A stretch of 64,000 nucleotides of DNA, taken from assembly GCF_006974105.1 (NCBI RefSeq), contig NZ_CP036282.1, positions 3,906,001 to 3,970,000 on the forward strand, in the 5' to 3' direction. The notes under the pieces were generated by a model. It did not search any database, had not been told where the DNA came from, and saw only the letters and a list, made by a program, of their open reading frames with translations. Positions within the stretch are counted from its first letter, which is position 1; each line of letters starts with the position of its first letter. The DNA is from Rhodoferax aquaticus (lineage in GTDB: Bacteria; Pseudomonadota; Gammaproteobacteria; Burkholderiales; Burkholderiaceae_C). Positions 40,118 through 49,071 of this stretch are shown piece by piece. The position numbers and the translations under genes are program-made.

Positions 40118-41206
40118 ATGACGCTACGCACCGCCCCCAGCGCCTTACCGCAGCTGCGGCTGGCTTTGTGCCTGACAGCCTTGGGCCTGGGTTTGGGGGT
40201 TGCCCTTCCCACGCCGGTCTGGGCCAATGAACCGGCCGCCGCCCACAGTGCGCCCACTACCAAGCCCAAAAAAATTGAAGAGCCTGTGGAGCCCCCCGTC
40301 GCCACTGCCAAGGAAATGGGTGACAAAGTGCGCGAGGCCTTGGGCACCGGCAATGTGCCCAGCAAAAAACTCACCTTGGTGATTAACGGCAAGCCAGTGG
40401 CTACCGCTGCAGCAGAAGGTGCGCAAGGCGCAACACCTGCCATTACGGCCCAAAGCCGTCAGGCCATGCTGGCACGCGCAGCCGCAGCCAAGGCCGCACC
40501 AGCCCCTGCCGGCCATGGCGGTGAAGTGCATTGGGCCTACGAGGGCGAAAACGGTCCCCAAGCGTGGGGCAACCTCAAACCAGAATTCAACCTGTGCGCT
40601 ATTGGAAAACGCCAGTCCCCCATCAGCATTGAAGATGGCGCGACCTTGGTGGGGCCCGCCGAGCCCGTGCTGTTCAACTACATGCCCAGCGACGGCACGG
40701 TGGTGAATAACGGACACACCATACAGGTCAACATCCAAGGTGACAACAGCATCACGGTGCGGGGCTCCACCTACAAGTTGCTGCAGTTCCACTTCCACAC
40801 GCCGTCCGAAGAACAAGTCAACCAAAAACGCTTTCCCATGGTGGCGCACTTGGTGCACAGAAATGACAGCGGTCAGCTGGCTGTGGTGGCGGTTTTGCTA
40901 GAAGTGGGGACGGCCAACCCCTTGATTGACAAGGTATGGACCTATATGCCCCTAGACGCCGGGGACCAAGTCCGTATGCCCCGTGAAATGCTCAATATGA
41001 ACGAGCTATTGCCGGCTGACCAGCGCTACTACCAGTTCATGGGCTCGCTCACCACACCACCTTGCAGCGAAGGGGTGCTGTGGATGGTGATCAAACAACC
41101 GATGAAGATCAGCCGTGTCCAATACAAGCTGTTTAGCCAGTTGTATCCCAACAATGCACGCCCGGTGCAGCCCGTCAATGGCCGCCCAGTGCGCGACGGT
41201 CAGTGA
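40118..41206 (+). CDS. periplasmic alpha-type carbonic anhydrase
   Basis: 362 aa from the ATG at 40118. Signal peptide up to about PVWA-NEP (residue 36). Residues 40-130 are an alanine/proline-rich linker absent from many homologues. The catalytic domain starts at HWAYEGENGPQAWGNL. Zinc histidines are in QFHFHTPSE (~225, 227) and VAHLVHRN (~244); the GSLTTPPCSEGVLWMV motif is present. It hydrates CO2 to bicarbonate in the periplasm. The 187 bp upstream to ruvB hold no other gene. Confidence 0.9.
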   Translation: MTLRTAPSALPQLRLALCLTALGLGLGVALPTPVWANEPAAAHSAPTTKPKKIEEPVEPPVATAKEMGDKVREALGTGNVPSKKLTLVINGKPVATAAAEGAQGATPAITAQSRQAMLARAAAAKAAPAPAGHGGEVHWAYEGENGPQAWGNLKPEFNLCAIGKRQSPISIEDGATLVGPAEPVLFNYMPSDGTVVNNGHTIQVNIQGDNSITVRGSTYKLLQFHFHTPSEEQVNQKRFPMVAHLVHRNDSGQLAVVAVLLEVGTANPLIDKVWTYMPLDAGDQVRMPREMLNMNELLPADQRYYQFMGSLTTPPCSEGVLWMVIKQPMKISRVQYKLFSQLYPNNARPVQPVNGRPVRDGQ

Positions 41207-41209
41207 GGC

Positions 41210-41440
41210 TTATTCTTTTTTGCCGCGGGTGTAGACAATGCGTTTCGCACCCCGCTCACAGGTGCCTACTACGCGTTTAGATCCCGTTTGGTCAGGCTCC
41301 ACAATCTCTAGTGTGAAGTTCTTGGCACCGTGTGATTCCACCTTTGCGGCGATAGCTGTCTTGATTTCCTCGCATGTCTTTGCGGCCATGGCTTGTGAGC
41401 TGATCAAAGCCAATGCGGCGAGGTACACGATACGCTTCAT
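41210..41440 (-). CDS. DUF1161 periplasmic protein
   Basis: 76 aa with signal peptide MKRIVYLAALALISSQAMAA. The mature part is KTCEEIKTAIAAKVESHGAKNFTLEIVEPDQTGSKRVVGTCERGAKRIVYTR, the DUF1161 pattern with two conserved cysteines likely forming a disulphide. Function unknown. It converges on the carbonic anhydrase gene. The 190 bp between it and the ruvA stop (41441-41630) contain nothing I can identify. Confidence 0.85.
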   Translation of the reverse strand: MKRIVYLAALALISSQAMAAKTCEEIKTAIAAKVESHGAKNFTLEIVEPDQTGSKRVVGTCERGAKRIVYTRGKKE

Positions 41441-41630
41441 TTGTTGTGCTCCTGTGTGAAATTGAGGCCATCCCTAGACCCAACGCCATATTAGCCATAT
41501 CGCCGGGGTGTGTGCGGCAAAAAAACACGGGTTTTCCCATATCCCTCCTTTTCTGTCGCTAATTTAAGATCGCGCCTCTCGCATTAGCACACCCAAATGC
41601 ACGCCCGTGCCCAAGCGACCGCCCAAGCAC

Positions 41631-42203
41631 TTACTTGGCCAAAGCCCGCAAAGCGAGTTTGATACCTTCACTCACACCCACTTCTGCGGGTAGCAATTTG
41701 AGAGCTGCCGCAGCCTCTTTGTCGCTATAACCTAGCGCCAGCAGCGCTTGCAAGATGTCAGACTGCGCGTCGTTGGCCGCGCCCATTGGTAACCCAATGT
41801 CGGCACCCAGCTTGCCTTTGAGCTCCAAGAGCAATCGCTCGGCCGTTTTCTTGCCAATGCCTGGCACTTTGATCAAGCGCCCGGCCTCTTGCAGGGTAAT
41901 AGCCTGCGACAACTCAGCCACCCCCATGCCTGAGAGCACAGACAGCGCGGTGCGCGGGCCCACGCCAGAGATTTTGATCAGTTCGCGAAACGCCTCGCGC
42001 TCTTGGGCGGAGGCAAAGCCGTACAAAATTTGCGCATCCTCACGCACCACAAAGTGGGTGAGCAAAGTAACTTTTTGCCCCTCGGCGGGCAGGTTGTAAA
42101 AAGTGCTCATGGGTACTTGCACCTCGTAACCCACGCCACCGCAATCCACAATCACTTGGGGCGGGTTTTTGTCGCTTAAGAGTCCGGTGAGTTTGCCAAT
42201 CAT
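41631..42203 (-). CDS. ruvA: Holliday junction DNA helicase subunit RuvA
   Basis: 190 aa from the ATG at 42203 ([31 protein letters not shown]). OB-fold N-terminus; two helix-hairpin-helix segments [18 protein letters not shown] and [24 protein letters not shown]-terminal UBA-like domain ([22 protein letters not shown]) that regulates RuvB. A much longer open frame upstream is antisense shadow of the phoH gene. Confidence 0.97.
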   Translation of the reverse strand: MIGKLTGLLSDKNPPQVIVDCGGVGYEVQVPMSTFYNLPAEGQKVTLLTHFVVREDAQILYGFASAQEREAFRELIKISGVGPRTALSVLSGMGVAELSQAITLQEAGRLIKVPGIGKKTAERLLLELKGKLGADIGLPMGAANDAQSDILQALLALGYSDKEAAAALKLLPAEVGVSEGIKLALRALAK

Positions 42204-42279
42204 GCTGTGTCCAAAGTGAGGGGTGGGGCTTTGTTGCCTATCATTGGGGCACCTTGGCCCCCTGACCGGAATTATCAAC

Positions 42280-43293
42280 GTGATTCTCAGACACACCTTT
42301 ACGCCGCTGAACAACACACGGCTCTCACACCTGTGCGGCCCGACCGACGCCAATTTGCGCACCATTGAGCTGGCGCTGGAGGTGCACATTGCCCACCGCC
42401 ATGAGCAGTTCAAGGTAGAAGGCCCTAAAGCCCGCGCCCAGCGCGCCCTGGAAATGCTGCAAGCCCTGTATGAGATTGCAGCCCGGCCGATTCCCGCCGC
42501 CACGGTGCAACTCATGTTGGCCGGCGACGGTACCCCCACAGACACCAACGGCCCCACACTCGCCACCCGCCGCGCCGACCTCAAGCCCCGCAGCAGCAAC
42601 CAAGCGCTGTACCTAGACAACATTGCCGAGTTCGACATCACCTTTGGCATTGGCCCCGCAGGCACTGGCAAGACCTATTTGGCTGTGGCTGCCGCGGTCG
42701 ATGCCTTACAGCGCAGCTCTGTGCAGCGGATCGTGCTCACCCGCCCTGCGGTAGAAGCGGGCGAACGCTTGGGCTTTTTGCCCGGCGACTTGAACCAAAA
42801 GGTGGACCCCTACCTGCGCCCCCTGTACGACGCGCTGTACGACCTCATGGGCTACGAGCAAGTGCACAAGGCATTTGAGCGCCAGCAGTTAGAAATTGCG
42901 CCGCTGGCCTTTATGCGCGGGCGCACGCTGAACAACGCATTTGTGATTTTGGACGAGGCGCAAAACACCACGCCCGAGCAAATGAAGATGTTTTTGACCC
43001 GCGTGGGCTTTGGCACCAAAACCGTCATCACGGGCGATGTGAGCCAGATTGACCTGCCCAAGGCCCAACTCAGCGGGCTGGTGGAGGCCGAGCGCATTTT
43101 GAAGCGCACACCCGGTATTGCCATCACACGCCTGACCAGCCTAGACATCGTGCGCCACCCCTTGGTCGCCCGCATTGTGGACGCTTACGACGCGGCCCGC
43201 CTGAACGACCTGCCCACCTTAGCCATCCCCGAGCCAGAACCCGAGCTGCCCCGCGTGGGCCTGCCCAAAACCCGTGCGCCCAAGCGCGCCTAA
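42280..43293 (+). CDS. PhoH family ATPase (YbeZ-like)
   Basis: 337 aa with GTG start at 42280, chosen because [21 protein letters not shown] is the usual beginning in related bacteria. KH-like N-terminal region (residues ~20-70), then Walker [17 protein letters not shown], Walker [26 protein letters not shown]. It is next to ybeY, its usual partner in RNA metabolism and 16S maturation. Start-to-start with ruvA the divergent gap is 76 bp. Confidence 0.93.
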   Translation: MILRHTFTPLNNTRLSHLCGPTDANLRTIELALEVHIAHRHEQFKVEGPKARAQRALEMLQALYEIAARPIPAATVQLMLAGDGTPTDTNGPTLATRRADLKPRSSNQALYLDNIAEFDITFGIGPAGTGKTYLAVAAAVDALQRSSVQRIVLTRPAVEAGERLGFLPGDLNQKVDPYLRPLYDALYDLMGYEQVHKAFERQQLEIAPLAFMRGRTLNNAFVILDEAQNTTPEQMKMFLTRVGFGTKTVITGDVSQIDLPKAQLSGLVEAERILKRTPGIAITRLTSLDIVRHPLVARIVDAYDAARLNDLPTLAIPEPEPELPRVGLPKTRAPKRA

Positions 43294-43318
43294 GCTTCAC
43301 CTTTAGCCCGAGTCCCCC

Positions 43319-43765
43319 ATGCTGCCTGAACTCACCCTCTCTCTGCAATTTGGCAAGATCGCCAACCCCGAACTCCACCGCGCCGCACTGGCACGCCACA
43401 AAGTCAAGCGCTGGATTCGCAACGCGCTGGAAGTTGACGGCGAAATCACCGTGCGCATCGTAGACGCGGAAGAAGGTCAAACCTTGAACCGCGACTACCG
43501 CCAAAAAGACTACGCCACCAATGTGCTGACCTTTGACTACACCCAAGAACCCGTAGTCACCGCCGACCTGGTGTTGTGCGCGCCCGTCATCGCCCAAGAA
43601 GCCAAAGAGCAAAAGAAAACCCTAGAAGCCCACTACGCGCACATGATCGTGCACGGCACCCTGCACGCCCAAGGCTGGGACCATGAGCTCGACGAAGACG
43701 CCGAAGTGATGGAACTGCGCGAGTCCGACATCATGGCCCGGCTCGGGTTTAACAACCCCTACTGA
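43319..43765 (+). CDS. ybeY: endoribonuclease / 16S rRNA maturation factor YbeY
   Basis: 148 aa. The metal-binding motif [11 protein letters not shown] (H-x3-H-x5-H) is intact at ~111-121, preceded by [10 protein letters not shown]. It acts in 16S 3' processing and ribosome quality control. 25 bp after phoH, forming an operon that may include the small gene at 43783. Confidence 0.95.
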   Translation: MLPELTLSLQFGKIANPELHRAALARHKVKRWIRNALEVDGEITVRIVDAEEGQTLNRDYRQKDYATNVLTFDYTQEPVVTADLVLCAPVIAQEAKEQKKTLEAHYAHMIVHGTLHAQGWDHELDEDAEVMELRESDIMARLGFNNPY

Positions 43766-43782
43766 GCGCCGGAAGGACACCC

Positions 43783-44058
43783 ATGTTTAAGGTTTACTGG
43801 ACCACCCATGATGGGGCACCACAGTCGCAAGACGAAGACGGCCTCACCCAAGCACTGCAACTGGTCAAAGAAAAGCGTGACGCTGGCTTTGCCTTTGTGA
43901 CCATGGTGGCCGAAGACCCCAACCATGTGGGCAAGCCAGGGGTAGATGCCGTAGTCGACGGCAAAACCCCCGACGGCCAACCCTACGACTGGTCCAAAGC
44001 CGGCCGCGCCGGCAAGCCACGCAGGAATGACAAGGTGGTTACAGTGAAGGACCACTGA
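43783..44058 (+). CDS. small hypothetical protein downstream of ybeY
   Basis: 91 aa, MFKVYWTTHDGAPQSQDEDGLTQALQLVKEKRDAGFAFVTMVAEDPNHVG..., a compact alpha/beta protein with a basic end (GRAGKPRRNDKVVTVKDH). An AGGACACCC site precedes it. Unknown function; co-transcribed with phoH-ybeY. The 229 bp after it (44059-44287) hold no gene, only one repeat copy. Confidence 0.7.
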   Translation: MFKVYWTTHDGAPQSQDEDGLTQALQLVKEKRDAGFAFVTMVAEDPNHVGKPGVDAVVDGKTPDGQPYDWSKAGRAGKPRRNDKVVTVKDH

Positions 44059-44200
44059 GCCCACATTCCTGTCCACGCAACCCTGCACACCGCAGGGCTG
44101 GAATTTAGTTGCCCTTACTGAGGGCGCTGCCTCAGATTCGAAGTCCATGTACTCTAGGCAGGTTTGCAGTACTTAGGAGCAATCGCCTAAGGCGCTTTGC

Positions 44201-44235
44201 TCCGTGTCCCCCGCGCTTCGCGCTCCTCCTTTACC
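44201..44235 (+). repeat. palindromic repeat (GTGTCCCCC...CTCCTCCTT), copy 1
   Basis: CGTGTCCCCCG, then a small palindrome GCGCTTCGCGC, then TCCTCCTTTACC. A second copy in inverted orientation lies at 45607-45645. It may form an RNA hairpin at transcript ends. Confidence 0.6.
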
Positions 44236-44287
44236 TACGCAAAACACCCTAGGCGACTGCTACTGCGGGTGCCAGGCAAATCAAGGT

Positions 44288-44668
44288 CTATTTCATAGAA
44301 CTCAGGCCCACCATATTGCCCTCTGTGTCTTCAAGCAAGGTAACCCAACCGAATTCGCCAATGGAAAACTTGGGGCGGATCACCTTGCCGCCTGCACTGG
44401 TGACGCGTGACTCTTCCACTGCACAGTCCTCAACGCTCAAGTACACCAATGTGCCCCCCACTCCCGGCCGCGCATAGTTGGACTTGACCAATGCGCCGCC
44501 GGCCCCATAGACGGACATATCTGTAGGAAAGCTCATCATCTGCGTTTCCCCAGTCGGGTCCCCAATGGGTTCCAACTTTTGCTTCAACACGCTCTCATAA
44601 AAGCTGACAGCACGATTCATGTCGTTGACATAGATATCAAACCAGCCCACTGCATTCGACTTTGCCAT
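44288..44668 (-). CDS. VOC family protein (glyoxalase-like)
   Basis: 126 aa. VOC beta-alpha-beta-beta-beta repeats: VGWFDIYVNDMNRAVSFYESVLKQKLEP and TLVYLSVEDCAVEESRVTSAGGKVIRPKFSIGEFGWVTLLEDTEGNMVGL. Putative metal ligands are partly kept (D/E positions). Typical of PhnB/glyoxalase-like enzymes acting on small molecules or conferring resistance. It faces the same way as and lies 68 bp downstream of the AraC regulator. Confidence 0.88.
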   Translation of the reverse strand: MAKSNAVGWFDIYVNDMNRAVSFYESVLKQKLEPIGDPTGETQMMSFPTDMSVYGAGGALVKSNYARPGVGGTLVYLSVEDCAVEESRVTSAGGKVIRPKFSIGEFGWVTLLEDTEGNMVGLSSMK

Positions 44669-44735
44669 TTGGCACTCCTTTGTTGATGAAGAAGTGCTCA
44701 GTCTAGGTAGCCGTCAACGGTCTGTATTGTGTAAA

Positions 44736-45476
44736 TCAGACATCGAACTTATCAGTGAATTTTGCGGGGGTGTAGCCCGTGACTTTGCGGAAGGAATGGA
44801 TGTAGTGCGACTGGTCCGCATACAAATCCAGGTAATGCCGCTTGAAGGATTGCTGGATGCGCAAGACCTTGAGCAGATCGTGCGGAGAAAAGCCTGTGGT
44901 TTGCTTGAGGGTTCGCTGCAACTGGCGCGCAGACAGGCAGGCGACAGCAGCCATATCGGCCACGGTGCGAATGTCATCCAGTTGCGCCAAGATTTTTTCG
45001 ATCACCGGGCAGCTCACCACCAGACCGGCGTTGACAAACCACCGCACTAATTTAGCCATGTGTTCTTGCTTGGCCAAAAAGTCGAGCGTTGCCATTTCGC
45101 GGCTGGTGGATACCAGCGGCAGGTCTCCGGCATACGCCGTGCCTACAAACTGATGCGCAATTTCCTGCGGGTCGCCCTGCCACACACCGGGCAACAGTTG
45201 GATGCCGACGTAGTGAAATGACTTCCCCAGATTGAGCACCTCGTAGGTCGTCCGCAAAGCGGTGACACCTGCAATCTCGGTGTCCATCTGGTTAAACAAA
45301 ATGTTCACGCAGGCGTCCGGCATGGCGTGAAGCAGAAAGTCCTCAGCCAGCACGCGCTCGGTCTTCAGCTCCCAGTAGCAATGCACCAGCCCCGACAGCT
45401 CCTCTGCCGGTCGGTCCACAGCGTACCGAACGTGTCCAGAGGCTTTATCGATGCCGTCTTTGATGGGGTCGTACAT
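44736..45476 (-). CDS. AraC family transcriptional regulator
   Basis: 246 aa from MYDPIKDGIDK (upstream in-frame ATG at 45545 possible). N-terminal sensing domain with HYVGIQLLPGVW; C-terminal AraC HTH (IRTVADMAAVACLSARQLQRTLKQTTGFSPHDLLKVLRIQQSFKRH ... SHYIHSFRKVTGYTPAKFTDKF). The VOC gene 68 bp downstream is a probable target. Effector unknown. The VOC-AraC pair is flanked by inverted copies of a repeat. Confidence 0.88.
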   Translation of the reverse strand: MYDPIKDGIDKASGHVRYAVDRPAEELSGLVHCYWELKTERVLAEDFLLHAMPDACVNILFNQMDTEIAGVTALRTTYEVLNLGKSFHYVGIQLLPGVWQGDPQEIAHQFVGTAYAGDLPLVSTSREMATLDFLAKQEHMAKLVRWFVNAGLVVSCPVIEKILAQLDDIRTVADMAAVACLSARQLQRTLKQTTGFSPHDLLKVLRIQQSFKRHYLDLYADQSHYIHSFRKVTGYTPAKFTDKFDV

Positions 45477-45606
45477 GGCGTTGGAATAGAGGTCAGAAGT
45501 TGATGAACTATAGACTTGCAAGAAGCACAACCACTGACAATCCATCGCGGTTGCATTTCGCCTCCCTACCTCTTAAGCACCGGGTTGCAGGTGCCTGCCA
45601 AAGTGA

Positions 45607-45645
45607 GGTCAAGGAGGAGGCCGCAGGCCGGGGGACACGAACGGC
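45607..45645 (-). repeat. palindromic repeat (GTGTCCCCC...CTCCTCCTT), copy 2, inverted
   Basis: On the minus strand it reads CGTGTCCCCCG-GCCTGCGGC-CTCCTCCTTGACC, matching the copy at 44201-44235 except that the inner palindrome differs but stays self-complementary. It lies upstream of the AraC gene, so the two copies bracket the VOC-AraC pair in opposite orientation. Confidence 0.6.
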
Positions 45646-45690
45646 GGCAGGTGCTTGCAGCCCGGCGCGGGCGTGCGCCAGCAAACTTTT

Positions 45691-45749
45691 GAGCTATTTC
45701 AGCCCCTATCGCCCATGGAATCAGCGCAAGAAGCTATCAAATAAATAGC
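45691..45749 (+). repeat. dispersed ~55-bp repeat, intergenic copy next to dtd
   Basis: GAGCTATTTCAGCCCCTATCG followed by CCCATGGAATCAGCGCAAGA and AGCTATCAAATAAATAGC, ending at the dtd stop. Terminal GCTATTT/AAATAGC can pair. Related copies at 37510, 49001 and 58801. Confidence 0.7.
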
Positions 45750-45751
45750 AA

Positions 45752-46216
45752 CTAAACAACAGGTGCCACCCGCATAGGGATCGTCACCGGCCCGTCATTG
45801 ACCAGCTCCACCTGCATGTCCGCCGCAAATATGCCGGTCTGCACGATGGGGTGCACTGTGCGGGCTTGGGCCACAAAGTAGTCGTACAAACGCCGACCCT
45901 CATCGGGCGCAGCAGCCGCCTTGAAGCTGGGCCGGTTGCCGCCCGAGGTGTCAGCGGCCAGGGTGAATTGGCTCACAATGAGCAGGCCGCCGTGCTGGCC
46001 CGCACCGTCTAGGTCTTGCACGCTGCGGTTCATCTTGCCTTCAGCATCACTAAAGATGCGCAGCTTGAGCAACTTGGCCAGCAGCTTGTCGCCCTGCGCC
46101 TCGGTGTCACCCTGCTCGGCGCACACCAGCACCAGCAGGCCCTGCTCAATCTTGCCGACCGTAGCGCCGTCCACCACCACCTGCGCGCGGCGAACGCGCT
46201 GTACCAAAGCCATCAT
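45752..46216 (-). CDS. dtd: D-aminoacyl-tRNA deacylase
   Basis: 154 aa from the first of two adjacent ATGs (GAGAGG eight bases upstream). Motifs: [46 protein letters not shown] (conserved SQFTL-A-T-KGxRPxF type) and [18 protein letters not shown] (NxGPVT). It removes D-amino acids from mischarged tRNAs. A 593-aa frame that extends far upstream of this start is antisense to the histidine kinase and is not real. Confidence 0.95.
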   Translation of the reverse strand: MMALVQRVRRAQVVVDGATVGKIEQGLLVLVCAEQGDTEAQGDKLLAKLLKLRIFSDAEGKMNRSVQDLDGAGQHGGLLIVSQFTLAADTSGGNRPSFKAAAAPDEGRRLYDYFVAQARTVHPIVQTGIFAADMQVELVNDGPVTIPMRVAPVV

Positions 46217-46282
46217 CCCGTGTACCTCTCGAAACTGTCTGCGGCCATTGTGCCGCGCACCCCTGTGCCACAATGAATCATC

Positions 46283-47755
46283 ATGTTTGCACACCTCCAA
46301 CGCCTTCGATTGTGGCTGCTGGCCTGGGCCGCGCTGTCGCTGTTGAGCGGTATGTATATCGCGCGCGGCGAGCTGACGCGTCAGCAGGACGTGTTCGACA
46401 CCAACGCCCGCATCGTGCACCGCTTGCTCAGCCAGCAGGTGGTGCAACACGATGCCATTCTGGCCACGCTGGCGCTGCTGCACGGCGGCAATGCGGCTGA
46501 TCGTCCTGAGCAACGCCTGCCCGCGCTGTATGGCCAGATTGCGGCTGCCGCCCACCGGGGCGCAAATGAAACCTGGCCCTCGCCCGAACTCGCCAACGCG
46601 GAAGCTGAGTCCCTGCGCCTCAAGCGCGCAGTACTGGCCGATGTGGACCTGCAAAAAGGCACTTACCAGTTGGTGCTGGCCGCGCAGCCAGACAGCTATG
46701 CCCTGACCATTGCCCTGCGCAACATGGTGCCGTGGGCGGAATGGCCCATGAAGCCGGACACCAGCCCGGTGCAAGTGCGCCTCGATCTGGGCGCCAAGAC
46801 CTACACCGTGCAAGCCGGTCGCCCGTTTGCCATGGGGGATGCGGGCTGGACCTTTGAAGCGCGCAAAGTGCTGGCGGCGGAGAGCCAGCCTTTTGAAGTG
46901 GTGTCCCGCCTGCATGTGCCGTGGTCCGCGTTGCCATGGACGTACATGCTGATCAGCGCCGGCACCATTGCACTCGCCTTGCTCCGAGGCCGGATGCTGG
47001 TACAGCAACGCACCCAGCAACGCCGCGAAGAAGAACGCCAACGCGTGGGCCAGCGCACACGGCTCAACACCTTGGGCGAACTGGCCGCCGGCATGGCCCA
47101 CGAAATCAACCAGCCACTCACCGCCATTCTGGCCAACACCCAGGCCGCCAGCCGTCTGCTGGATGATGCCGAGCCTGACCTGACCGCCGCCCGCAGCGCC
47201 ATGCAGATGGCGGTGCAGCAAGCGCGCAGGGCATCTGATGTGGTGGGGCGCCTGCGCCGCACGGTGGAGCGTCCGGGCAGCGCCGCAGCGGTGCAAAGCG
47301 TGGACCTGCACGCGGCCTGCCAACACGCGCTTTACCTGCTGGAGCCCGAGCTGCAGCGCAGCCGTTGCACACCCACCTTGACCGTGGACGGCACTCCCTT
47401 TGAAGTGCAGGCCGACCCGGTGGCGCTGGAGCAAATCATCCATAACCTGCTGACCAACGCGCTCCAAGCCATGGAGCAGGTACCGCTGCAGCAGCGTGCC
47501 CTGCAACTGGTGCTCAGCCACACCGCCACCCACGGTGTGCTGAGAGTGCAGGACACCGGGCCCGGCATCCCGCCAGACGCACTGGGCAAGGTGTTTGAGC
47601 CCTTCTTTTCCACACGCGAAGGCGGCCTCGGTCTGGGCTTAAGCCTGTGCGAATCTTTGGCGCAGGGCATGGGCGCGCATTTGAGCGCTGCCAATCTGCC
47701 CAACCAAGGCGCTGAGTTCACCCTGCAGATGCCTCTCGCAACGCCCGCCCCATGA
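46283..47755 (+). CDS. membrane sensor histidine kinase
   Basis: 490 aa. Membrane helices at ~9-26 and ~218-236 bound a ~190-residue periplasmic sensor with no Pfam-like motif I recognise. H-box [18 protein letters not shown] with the phospho-His at ~273; N-box [16 protein letters not shown] boxes DTGPGIPP and [10 protein letters not shown]. The ATP region shape (short, NtrB/DctB-like) suggests sensing of a periplasmic ligand. The start of the response-regulator gene overlaps its stop by 4 bases. Confidence 0.93.
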   Translation: MFAHLQRLRLWLLAWAALSLLSGMYIARGELTRQQDVFDTNARIVHRLLSQQVVQHDAILATLALLHGGNAADRPEQRLPALYGQIAAAAHRGANETWPSPELANAEAESLRLKRAVLADVDLQKGTYQLVLAAQPDSYALTIALRNMVPWAEWPMKPDTSPVQVRLDLGAKTYTVQAGRPFAMGDAGWTFEARKVLAAESQPFEVVSRLHVPWSALPWTYMLISAGTIALALLRGRMLVQQRTQQRREEERQRVGQRTRLNTLGELAAGMAHEINQPLTAILANTQAASRLLDDAEPDLTAARSAMQMAVQQARRASDVVGRLRRTVERPGSAAAVQSVDLHAACQHALYLLEPELQRSRCTPTLTVDGTPFEVQADPVALEQIIHNLLTNALQAMEQVPLQQRALQLVLSHTATHGVLRVQDTGPGIPPDALGKVFEPFFSTREGGLGLGLSLCESLAQGMGAHLSAANLPNQGAEFTLQMPLATPAP

Positions 47756-48381
47756 CCGCACCGCTTTCTCCCCTGATCCACCTGATCGACGATGACGAAG
47801 CCGTGCGCAGCAGCCTGGCCTTGCTGATCAGCACCGTAGGTTTGCGCGTGCAGCCATGGGCCGATCCGCAGACGTTCCTTAAAACCTTTGACCGGGAAAG
47901 CATCGGCGCCATCGTGCTCGATGTGCGTATGCCCGGCATCAGCGGGCTCACGGTGCTGGACATGCTGAAGGAACAAAAGGTGGACCAGCCCGTCATCATG
48001 CTCACCGGGCACGGCACCATCGACATGTGCCGGCGCGCCTTCAAGTCCGGTGCTGCCGAGTTCCTGGAAAAGCCGGTAGACGACGAGCGCCTGCTTGAAG
48101 CCCTGCAAACCTCGGTGCGCCAGCATGTGCAGTCCCGCCAACGCAACCAGGCCGACCGCGTCACGCGCCAGCGCTATGCGCAACTGTCTGAGCGCGAGCG
48201 CGAGGTGCTGGGCCTGATCGTGTCCGGGCTGACCAACAAGGAAATCGGCCGCGCACTCAACGTGTCGCCCCGCACCATAGAAACCCACCGCGCCAACCTG
48301 TTCGCCAAGCTGGAAATTGACGCTTTGGCCCAACTGGTGCGCCAGTACGCCGCCCTGGTGGACGAAGACACCGCCGCGTAA
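47752..48381 (+). CDS. FixJ/NarL-type response regulator
   Basis: 209 aa. Receiver domain with DDDEAVRSSL, phospho-Asp ~57 (IVLDVRMPG), MLTGHGTIDM, and FLEKPVDDERLL. LuxR-type HTH LSEREREVLGLIVSGLTNKEIGRALNVSPRTIETHRANLFAKL. Cognate partner of the kinase upstream. The GlcG/HbpS gene downstream may be one target; the gap between them is 130 bp. Confidence 0.93.
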   Translation: MTAPLSPLIHLIDDDEAVRSSLALLISTVGLRVQPWADPQTFLKTFDRESIGAIVLDVRMPGISGLTVLDMLKEQKVDQPVIMLTGHGTIDMCRRAFKSGAAEFLEKPVDDERLLEALQTSVRQHVQSRQRNQADRVTRQRYAQLSEREREVLGLIVSGLTNKEIGRALNVSPRTIETHRANLFAKLEIDALAQLVRQYAALVDEDTAA

Positions 48382-48511
48382 TGCTCGGGGCGCTCCGTAG
48401 TTCTACGGAGGCACGGGAGTAGCGGTACGCATGGGCAAATCGGCCCCGGATTTTTACAGTAGCTGCACGGTTGATCGAACCGCTTGTACCCCTCAATTTC
48501 CGGAGCATTTC

Positions 48512-49000
48512 ATGCGTACTTCCCACCTCCTCGCTTTGATTCTTTCCACCGTTGCCACCGCAGCCAGCGCTCAAGCCGTGCGCACCGAGCGCAATATGTC
48601 GCTGGAACTGGCCAACCAGATCGCTACTGCTACCGTGGCCGCCTGCTCCGCCAACGGCTATGCCGTGACCGCGACCGTGGTGGACCGCGCCGGCAGCGTG
48701 CGCGCTGTACAACGTGCTGACAATGCCGGCCCGCACACCCTGGCCGCCAGCCAGGAAAAAGCCTTTACCTCGGCGTCCGCCAAAAACACCACCCTGGCCA
48801 TGATGGAAGGCGCCCAAAAGAACCCGGCTGCGGCTAATTTGGTCTACATCCCCGGTTTCTTGCTGGTGGGTGGCGGTGTGCCGGTGAAGGTGGGTAACGA
48901 AGTCATCGGTGCAGTAGGCGTAGGCGGCGCACCCGGCGGCCACTTGGACGAGCAGTGCGCCATGGTCGCGCTGGACAAAGTCAAAGATTCTTTGAAGTAA
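48512..49000 (+). CDS. GlcG/HbpS-family exported protein (DUF336)
   Basis: 162 aa from the ATG at 48512 with CGGAGCA upstream. Signal peptide MRTSHLLALILSTVATAASAQ. The mature part matches the family: ATVAACSANGYAVTATVVDRAGSVRAVQRADNAGPHTLAASQEKAFTSAS and FLLVGGGVPVKVGNEVIGAVGVGGAPGGHLDEQCAMVALDKV. HbpS binds haem and interacts with a two-component sensor in Streptomyces. Here the gene lies directly after a sensor/regulator pair, and an analogous partnership is possible. Confidence 0.87.
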   Translation: MRTSHLLALILSTVATAASAQAVRTERNMSLELANQIATATVAACSANGYAVTATVVDRAGSVRAVQRADNAGPHTLAASQEKAFTSASAKNTTLAMMEGAQKNPAAANLVYIPGFLLVGGGVPVKVGNEVIGAVGVGGAPGGHLDEQCAMVALDKVKDSLK

Positions 49001-49052
49001 ATTGGCCTCTACCGCCCGTGGATATTGCGCTAGAAGCTCCTGTTTTTGCAGC
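49001..49052 (+). repeat. dispersed ~55-bp repeat, copy downstream of the GlcG/HbpS gene
   Basis: ATTGGCCTCTACCGCCCGTG followed by GATATTGCGCTAGAAGCTCC, aligning with the core of the 45691 copy (CGCCCATGGAATCAGCGCAAGAAGC). Begins directly after the stop codon. Confidence 0.6.
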
Positions 49053-49071
49053 ATTTGGAAGGTAAAGCACC

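Noticed and set aside
41631..42671. 346-aa reading of ruvA
   Set aside because: RuvA begins MIGKLTGLL at 42203; the extra N-terminal part is antisense to phoH.
45752..47533. 593-aa minus-strand frame ending as dtd
   Set aside because: Only the last 154 residues are Dtd; the rest is antisense to the histidine kinase. The start at 46216 has a ribosome site and gives family length.
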